Assembly (NCBI GenBank): GCA_035610365.1
Contig: CM069432.1
Span: 114,967,529-115,031,528 of the forward strand
DNA length: 64,000 nt
Origin: Aquatica leii
Taxonomy: Eukaryota > Arthropoda > Insecta > Coleoptera > Lampyridae
Reading direction: 5' to 3'
This document shows, piece after piece, positions 56,961 to 64,000 of the stretch. Both the position numbers and the translations under genes were made by a program. How positions within the stretch are numbered: position 1 is the stretch's first letter; each line of letters opens with the position of its first letter. The notes beneath the pieces are model-generated. The model searched no databases and had not been told where the DNA came from. It worked only from the letters and a program-made list of their open reading frames with translations.

Positions 56961-58077
56961 CACGTACTATCTACGTATGTATGTATACGGCAGAGCAAGC
57001 TGTTGACAAAGAATCATTGCTTTCTAGAATTAAAGAGTAGTAACAGATAATATATATTCACAAAATACAATTGCACTTTTATGAACAAAGGTACATTTAA
57101 ATAATATAAATTAAATCACAAACAAAAGATACAAATTGTAAGTCTTGTTAACTCCTTTAAAAACGTTGTTTTAAGAACACTGCCAATTTGTATATATTTA
57201 GCTTACTTACTTTTGAAAAAATCAATTAAGTCTAATACATTCAAGAAAAATTATAATGTTAAATACGAACACGATCTAAGTCGAATCCTATTAATTTTAA
57301 CTTATGCTTACTAAATATAACAAGTTCAATGAAACTTCAAGTTTAATTTGGTACATTTATCTTGTTTATATTATTTTTTTAGAGTGTAACGACTTTCGAG
57401 TCATTATCCGGCTTTCCTCTACAGTAAAATACATACATACAAATAAAATCTTCTCATTTTCTATTTAAAACTTTTTAGTTGTCGGAAAAAAAGTATTGAC
57501 CATAACCTATTACAACGCCATTTAATCTAAAGTTTCATTGATATTAGTTTAAAGAACTTTTGTAATAGTTATATGTCAATATGAGCAATGATTTCTTAAT
57601 ATAAAATAAAGTAGTACTTCAAAAAATAAAAGAATTTACAAGTGCATTATTTTACCCTTTATAAATTAATCGTGTTTACATAGAACGTCGAACTCTAATT
57701 TTAATTTGGTAAAAACAGATATGCGATAATTTTACAGTAACACTATATAAATTTAAGTATTTAAATCGAACATTTCTGTTGTTTTGATTTTGCTAAACTT
57801 TTGAAACATTTGCTAAAGAAAACAAAATAAATGTTAGTTGAAATCCAGAAAACAAGATCGTAGATAACTACTCCGTTTAAATTATAATATTATTTGTACA
57901 CATTAGAAATTTCGTTTGTTCTTAGAAAGCTTAGACTTAGCGTACAATAATTTTTACCAACTTATCAAAACGATTTATCTTATCAGTTTGGAACTATTAT
58001 TTATTTAAACAAATATAGAATCAAATATAAACGTTTTATGCTTAGATCCGTTTACAATTACTCTTTGCTATTACACT
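56961..58077. other. AT-rich spacer
   Basis: No feature recognised. Confidence 0.35.
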
Positions 58078-58262
58078 TAATTTCAACCCTAAATTCAGAA
58101 CTAAAAAAATGCCGCGCATTGAATCATGGAGCCTAAAACCCTTTTATTTAGAACATGTTCTAAATTATTTTACCAAAAAAGTAGTGAACTAGTCCATGAT
58201 TCAACGCGTGCTTTACATTTTTCACGACATTTTTTAGTCCTGAATTTAGGGGTGAAATTAGT
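58078..58262. repeat. inverted-repeat unit, 185 bp
   Basis: AATTTCAACCCTAAATTCAG at the left is mirrored by CTGAATTTAGGGGTGAAATT at the right; inside, CGCATTGAATCATGGA is mirrored by TCCATGATTCAACGCG. The outer words also occur near 58632-58655, at the centre of the next foldback, so the two units are related. Confidence 0.75.
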
Positions 58263-58290
58263 GTAGTAGCGGACGGCGTAATACAGATCG

Positions 58291-59158
58291 AGAAAATCTA
58301 TACAATGACGGTTAAATCAAAGTAGCTAAATCTTCCTGAAATTTTGTATAAAGTTATAGTTTGTAACTCTAAAAAACATTTTAATCTACTGTAAACGAGA
58401 AAGGTACTTTCTAAAACAAAAATAGTTCTTGCTTCAATGTCAACGCTTACGTGATTTTATAAAATCAAAAGTGCGCTAAAAATAAATAATATATAATAAT
58501 ACGCTGTTCACTCTACTTTTGATGTACGAAATAATATTTATTAAAACGTATTGTTCTTTAATAACGTAACTTACGTAACACTTTCTACACTCATTGCTCT
58601 GTGTAAGACCCGTTCACTAATCGCTACTACACTAATTTCACGCCTAAATTCAGAAAATGCTAGAAAATGCCGAAAAAATTGAATTCGCGCGGTGTAACTA
58701 GTGTAGTAGCAGTAGTAGCGAACGGCTCTTACACAAAGCAATGAATGTAGAAAGTGTTATGTAAGTTACGTTATTAAAAAATAATACGTTTTAATAAATA
58801 TTGTTTCGTACATCAAAAGCTTTGCATTTAACAAGAGAATTTCGCAAAAACCAACTTTAACAACAATGAAGCTAACCAGGACTACTACTGTAACCTATTA
58901 CCGAATCAAATACTAAATACTTAATTATTGTAACAGTTAACAGCTTGTTATTAAATATTATTTATTTTTAGCGTACTTTTGATTTTCTAAAATCACGTAG
59001 GCGTCGACAGTAAAGCAAGAACTATTTTTGTTTTAGGTAAAGTACCTTTCTCGTTTACAGTAAATTAAAATGTTTTTCAGAGTTACAAACTATGGGTTTA
59101 TTCAAAATTCCCGGAAGATCTAGCTACTTTGATTAAACCGTCATTGTTAAAATTTTCT
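58291..59158. repeat. nested foldback structure, 0.87 kb
   Basis: Outer arms 58291-58490 and 58962-59158 are inverted copies (words AATGACGGTTAAATCAAAGTAGC, GAGAAAGGTAC, TAGTTCTTGCTT). Inner arms 58522-58632 and 58701-58819 are also inverted copies (GATGTACGAAATAATATTTA, ATAACGTAACTTACGTAACA). The right side has about 140 extra bases between its outer and inner arms. Both pairs are about 85-90% alike by eye. No coding sequence. Confidence 0.8.
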
Positions 59159-59491
59159 ACGGCGCCGGCATATAGTTTTAGGACGTTTTAACTGTTAAGT
59201 ATTGGCCATTTTTAGCTATCCACTTTTCTCAAAATTTCGCTTTGAAATTTTTGTCATCCGTCTTACTAGAAATAAACTGTTTATCTTTCTGTCATCATGT
59301 AAATACTCTTTCCTAAAAAGTTTTATTGCAATTCAGACATAGGAGATAAGCAAGGGGGACACTTACAGTTAATTATTTTGTTGCAGATGAATGATATTAC
59401 GTTTCGTAAGTCAAAAGTGTTCTAAATACTATTTCTATCGGTCAATGTTTTATACATAACTTTTTTTATAAATATACTTTTGTTGAATCTA

Positions 59492-59675
59492 AACAATGAC
59501 GATTTAATAAAAATAGATCCTAAAATTTTATATAAAGCCAGAGTTTGTCATTTTGAACAACTTTTCTTAGTCACATTTTAACCAACTGTAAACTATAAAA
59601 GTACTTTACCTAAAACGGAAATAGTTCTTCTTCAACTACGCGATTTTACAAAATTGAAAGTACATTACAAATAAG
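59492..59675. repeat. third, diverged copy of the foldback outer arm
   Basis: Same orientation as 58291-58490: AACAATGACGATTTAAT, TTTATATAAAGCCAGAGTTTGT, AACTGTAAACTATAAAAGTAC, AATAGTTCTTC and GATTTTACAAAATTGAAAGT correspond in order. Lower identity (about 75%) than between the two arms. Confidence 0.7.
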
Positions 59676-60538
59676 TTATAAGCCAAGCAAAGCTTAATTA
59701 CAAAAGAGAATTAAAATTCAAAGATGTTTAGTTCCGCACACCTCTTGTGACATTAATCCTAGAACACGCTGTATATATTCTTTATTATCACATTATTTCA
59801 AATTACAATAAGCTTATATTTAAGTTATTCGTAAAAATGTTTCTTACTTTTGTATAAAAAAGTATATCGATCGCAATGTTTTTTGAAAAATTTTTTTTTA
59901 CTCAATTTTACGTTTCAAGGTCTCCTGAATCAGAAAAATGTATTTTGACAAAAAAATTTTGATTGTCTGTGCGTGTGTAACAATGTACTTACGATTACTC
60001 TCGAACAAAAAGTCCTAGTAACTTGATATTTGGTATGGAGCTGGCTTTTTATATTCTCTTGGTTCTATTAAAAGATGGGTCTGATAAAGAAACCAGAAGT
60101 GAGTGTATCCGCCATTTTAACACTTTTTCTTATATAATTTTGTACGTATGTAAATTATTCGAATTATTTTCACAATTCAAATAAAAAAAATTTCTAACAT
60201 TAACAGTTTATTAGATATTTTATTCATAATTTAAAATGAATTCACAGATATAATTTAGGTTCGAATCCTGCCTGCGACGATTTTTTTTAGAAAAAATTCT
60301 ATATCTTGAAGGGAAAACAAGATAGGTTAAAAATAATAATTTTTACTGATTTACTAAAGGGGAAAGCAATATCGAAGCGCACAAGTATAGGGGTTAGTCG
60401 ATATGACAACATAAGCTCAATTTGCCATACTTCGGTTATATCTTAATGAAATTGAAGAAAATTTCAAAAAAAATATTGCACCTATGCAATAAAACTACTA
60501 GAGAAACTGCCACGTAAAATCTGAGAACTGGTGGAAAA
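59676..60538. other. spacer with tRNA-like 3' end
   Basis: At 60258-60291 GGTTCGAATCCTGCCTGCGA followed by a T-run looks like a T loop, an acceptor strand and a Pol III terminator, but no A box or 5' half is present upstream. It may be the tail of a SINE that covers 59940-60290. Confidence 0.35.
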
Positions 60539-60592
60539 CTTACCTTTACTTCCCCGAAACTAGCTCTGGGCGGGGTTCTTATATAGGATTGA
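60539..60592 (-). promoter_or_regulatory. promoter-like site with splice donor
   Basis: On the minus strand CCTATATAAGAACCCCGCCC (TATA-like) is followed by a GC-rich short leader and AAAGGTAAGTTTTCC, a strong splice donor at about 60545. Repeated AGCTCTGGG words flank it. It could be the start of a host gene reading leftwards or part of an LTR; no ORF follows. Confidence 0.3.
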
Positions 60593-62092
60593 TGGTAATT
60601 ATTGAGGGCGCCAAGCCTAATGGAACGAGACAGCTCTGGGAAGGCCAACCCAAAGTCCCAATCCAATTCCCAAACCCACACGCAATTAAAACAAAAAAAA
60701 GAATGCTTGTTTGGCTATATATGTATTGCAAAGAAACAGAAAACAAAATAAGAATAAATGATAACAATTAAAAGGAATATTGTATTGCAAAACAAAAGTA
60801 TTTTAAATAACTGTACAATTCCTAACTAAGCCCACCAAGGACTACAACCCACCGAATACGTATTGACTAAATAATAAAATAAAACCTTTTTGGGTAGCGC
60901 GGCTTACCTCCACATCAATGGCTGACGCAATCGAATGCTATATACAAAAAATTAATGCTATATATGTAAGGCCTTATATATATATAAATATACTTTGTAC
61001 ACAAAACAAATAACAATTCGCCACGAAGAAATAATCCGTTTCACCCAAAACAAAACTTACAATAAAATTAATAATTTGCATACTCGGTGAATGGGGCATT
61101 TAATAAATGGGAAGTTTGACGAAAAAAATACGTTTTGATCAATTCGATGAAACTGACAAAAAAAATAATTATTACACGCACGTTTAAAATTAGTAGTTAT
61201 GTACACAAGTTATGTATACTAAGTTAGTCACGTTTTTATGTTGTCGGTTTTCTTTTTGTTTTATGTTTAGTTTTGTTCTTATTTTTTTTCGGTAGTTAGT
61301 GTTAAGTTTTATTTTCTTCTTGCATGCTTTTTTCTTTTTTGTCTAACCAGAATGGTACTTTATTTTATTCACATCTATTACCGTACACTTCGTGACTAAA
61401 CTAATTATATACCTCGTACCGGTGCGGTGGCTGGGATGGTCACCTGTGGATGGAGAGAGCATCCACTAATTGGTACGGATATCCTAACGTGTAAGTAATT
61501 GCTTCCAATTGTTTCAATAAAATATACTACAACATGTATTTTGACAGGACACCCAACACGATAGAACCACACGACAGTTTGCGACAAGCCCCAATCGCAC
61601 ATGAAACTTTCCCCAAATAGCCGGGTAAGACTAAGCCTAACATAAGTTGCTATAAACAAACATAACGTTAACTTTTGAAGCTACCGAGGAGGTGTACATA
61701 CTCAGGTGGTCGGCAGATAAGAGTTGCACCGTGTGGAAGTTTAAAAATCCCCCAAAATTAGCTATGTCAATTAAACAAATTTCCAATTTAATCTAAATAA
61801 TTGCTACTAATTGACTGTTGCTTTTTAGCATAATCCGATGGCTCGAGATTAATTTAATTTCCAAAACTACATAAGCTGACTTCCATACACATTGGTGAAA
61901 GCAGGAAAAGTGAAGTATGTAATCACAACGACCTTGTTATCAACCAATGCATCACCAAAGTTAAATAACGTAATTTCTTGTCAACTTTTATTTACATAAA
62001 CACACATGGTTTAACAACGATAGAAGTAACCAATTCTATATTTTTGGCAGCTATCCCGGAAAAAATTCTTCTTCACTTCACTTTATTTACTT
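60593..62092. other. mixed spacer with GC-richer patches
   Basis: 60595-60700 and 61415-61740 are GC-richer than their surroundings and lack stops in places (for example the 84-codon minus frame at 61405-61659), but no family motif was seen. A pyrimidine-rich stretch lies at 61240-61345. Possibly fragments of an LTR element. Confidence 0.35.
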
Positions 62093-62945
62093 AACAGATT
62101 CTTCAATGTAACCGGCAGCTACTGTATCGGATTTCCAGCTACCATTTCTCTTCAGCGTCAAAATATCGGGTCCTCTGTCGGCTAGTATTTATGCCAACAC
62201 ACTGACGACTAAATTTACCTAAACGATAAAACAAAAACAGCTTATTATGACCACTTTCTTAGGGTGCACGACAAGGATTTTTTTAAACAGCCTTATATAA
62301 TTCACAAGGCTACCATCCGGAATGATCGTAAATTTTCTACGTTTGTACGTCTTTGTTTCCTTAATACTCGCTACCAAAATGGCGCCCTCTTCGGTAACAA
62401 CTTCAACACACAGTCTGTAGAGCTCTACTCTCCTGCATGCCCCACTTTTTCCAAAAATTGCAACAACCTGGGTACGAAAATAACAATTCAAATCAAAATT
62501 AATACTTTTTAACAGAATAAAAATTAGAAAGCTATTCAATATAATACACCTACCTTCATCATGAAATATGTATCATCAAAACCTTCTACTAAGAATTGAT
62601 CAAGTTGAGCACGAGAAAATACTGGCGATTTCTTAGGTTTGTACCCGACATTACTTCTTTTTATGTACGCTAAGACGTTATAAAATTGGGAGATATCAAT
62701 ATTTTCCTTTATCTTCAGCATCCATTTAAGTTTAGAACACAAACACCATAATGATGAAGCCTTCAAGCCCTGGGACTATACAAAAAATACCAAAATTAAA
62801 TTTTTTAATTGCTGTTTATAGCAAAAAATAAAAATATACCTGATCTGACACGCTAATATAATCTTTCCTGTCAAAATTTTTGCAATTTTATTTCTCAGTC
62901 TACAAATTTGGAATACTCGTTTCCATGTCGTCCAAAATAGCGTAG
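62093..62945 (-). pseudogene. Crypton-type tyrosine recombinase, multi-exon relic
   Basis: The ATG at about 62940 gives METSIPNL. Exon pieces: about 62945-62840, then from about 62780 to 62554, then 62467 onward; introns have GT-AG ends (62468-62553 is 86 bases). Text in order: KDYISVSDQ joined to GLKASSLWCLCSKLKWMLKI; ENIDISQFYNVLAYIKRSNV; FDDTYFMMK joined to VVAIFGKSGACRRVELYRLC, holding the first catalytic arginine (ACRRxEL); then, after a frameshift, LFLFYRLGKFSRQCVGINT. The HxxR box is deleted. DILTLKRNGSWKSDTVAAGY follows with the tyrosine, ending IEESVK at 62093. Insect Cryptons encode just such a protein. Confidence 0.82.
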
Positions 62946-63055
62946 GTCAACAACAACAATCGTATTCAACGAAACGATATTGTTATTACATCCAACATTC
63001 ATGCAAGTAGTCGGTTTAAATACAATTTTTCAAATTTATTTAGCATTAAAAAAAT

Positions 63056-63146
63056 AGCGTATACAACTCGTTATAATCTTGGTGTTAATTCCACTCGGGA
63101 AATTTCACCTTCTCCACTAAACACCTTATTGTATAATATACTATTA
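63056..63146 (-). repeat. tag-bounded hairpin 6, upstream of Crypton relic
   Basis: Read on the minus strand: AATAGTATATTATAC, then AAGGTGTTTA...TTAACACC as stem around a GC-richer apex (GGAGAAGGTGAAATTTCCCG), closing with TTGTATACGCTATT. The arm near the gene has about 10 extra bases. It ends about 116 bases before the Crypton ATG, in the expected place for a promoter or leader structure. Confidence 0.6.
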
Positions 63147-64000
63147 TGCAACTCTCAGTTGCCTATGTTTTTGCAACTTTCTATCTTGCTAATAGCAAAA
63201 AAATACTTTATTTAAATTTTTTGTATCGTTTATCACTTTTTCAAAAAATTGATTTTGAAATATTATTCTGTATTTTTGTTATATGATAGAAATATTCGTT
63301 AAGAAACTCATTTGATTTAAGAGTGATTTTGTATTAAAGTATTGCCTTGAAAGTTTAAGTAATTTAAAGTATAATTTTGCAGTGTACAAACTACACAGAA
63401 TACTTTCATTATTAAACTGTCAGTACTACATATATCTGAGTGTTCAAATTTCAAATGAGTACACTTGACCTGATTTATTTGCATAAGCCAGACAACGATG
63501 AAAATAGTACACATGCTATTTATGCTATTTACCACTGCCTCACTGATGCTCTTAGTTCTACATACAACGTGGCCACTCTAGTTACTTTAAAGTTTAGATA
63601 CTGTGCTGCGCAGATAAAATGACAGTTTACATCGGCGCTATCAATTCAAACATTATAGAACAAAATTATTTAAGCAACTACGTTATTAATGATTTAACGT
63701 AATCACTTCACTAAACAAAATTTAGTTGATTTTAAAGGTTTTTAAGGAATTGCTTGACTCCTCAAAAATAAAAATTTATGTTTACTTTAAATTTGTTTTA
63801 TTACTATAAAATAAAAACTCACTAAAATGTATCAACAAAAAAAAATTTAGTATAATTACAACATAATATTTATTCAAACAATGTAGATGCTGACCATGTT
63901 GGTCTTTACTTGTTAAATCGTGATCTTCCAAAACAATGCACGTAGCAAATCATTAAAATAATATAAATACCATCCTATAAGAATTATGCTACTTTAGAGT
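63147..64000. other. AT-rich end of window
   Basis: No recognised feature. A 60-codon plus frame at 63440-63622 contains DLIYLHKPDNDENSTHAIYA, which is somewhat protein-like, but no family was recognised and the antisense frame is equally long. Confidence 0.35.

Noticed and set aside
60436..60771. Three overlapping frames on both strands around the GC-rich patch
   Set aside because: Open mainly because of GC-rich sequence; no motif, and a promoter or LTR explanation fits better.
62264..62512. 82-codon plus-strand frame
   Set aside because: Antisense shadow of Crypton exon 2, which carries the recognisable ACRRVEL motif.
1..64000. CRISPR array, bacterial operons, rRNA genes or viral integration
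   Set aside because: No regularly spaced identical repeats with unique spacers, no Shine-Dalgarno-led gene runs, no rRNA-like sequence and no viral structural or replication gene was seen. I also looked for non-LTR (LINE) reverse transcriptase motifs and found none outside the Penelope-like fragments.

Overview
The window looks like a piece of an AT-rich, gene-poor animal nuclear genome, most likely an insect. The evidence is a eukaryotic tRNA-Asn gene, many short GT-AG introns, and a dense layering of eukaryotic transposable elements. The set of families (DUF4817-type Tc1/mariner, Penelope-like elements with GIY-YIG domains, Crypton tyrosine recombinases, TTF-type hAT, THAP/YqaJ ISL2EU-type elements) is typical of insects; a beetle or bug is my guess, not something the sequence proves. 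No bacterial gene organisation is present. Nearly all protein-like reading frames are decayed transposon genes.

Layout. 0-10 kb: a Tc1/mariner-type transposase relic (-), a piggyBac C-terminal relic, an inverted-repeat element, and two Penelope-like (PLE) C-terminal fragments, the second with an open GIY-YIG frame and a hammerhead-like motif behind it. 10-16 kb: a piggyBac relic split by a hAT element with a perfect 8-bp target duplication, a Tc1 5' fragment, and a TTF-type hAT gene (-) split by a 1-kb element with 12-bp TIRs. 16.9-17.0 kb: the best candidate for a host gene start (TATA box, short first exon, splice donor). 19.8-22.2 kb: a complete Tc1/mariner-superfamily element with 34-bp perfect TIRs, TA duplication and a five-exon transposase relic with unusually wide D-E spacing. 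24.8-26.1 kb: an element with CACTA/CACTG ends and a spliced, unrecognised coding relic. 27-28.8 kb and 55.1-56.3 kb: probable LTR ends with primer-binding-site-like sequences. 30.5-38.4 kb: palindromes, hammerhead-like motifs and hairpins. 39.5-41.5 kb: a YqaJ exonuclease-like frame (+) convergent with a THAP/DDE_4 transposase relic (-), together resembling an ISL2EU element. 42.2-43.5 kb: a Kolobok-like element nested in a TTA-flanked element. 46-51 kb: a tRNA-derived SINE-like head, an unrecognised CxxC open frame, a pogo/jerky-type relic carrying a 56-bp mini-palindrome, and a tRNA-Asn. 52.8-54.7 kb and 62.1-63.1 kb: two Crypton relics, each with a hairpin just upstream.

The most interesting pattern is a recurring hairpin about 90-160 bp long, at six loci plus one collapsed copy, usually bounded by a tag close to AATAGTATATTATAC. 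In the two cases where a Crypton reading frame can be read, the hairpin sits 120-180 bp upstream of its ATG with the tag on the outside, so I propose it is the 5' terminal/promoter structure of these Cryptons and their non-autonomous relatives. A second theme is hammerhead-ribozyme-like cores (CUGANGA ... GAAACGUH), two of them in an almost perfect 0.6-kb head-to-head palindrome.

All translations, alignments and splice calls were done by eye; family assignments rest on recognised motifs and no search was run.
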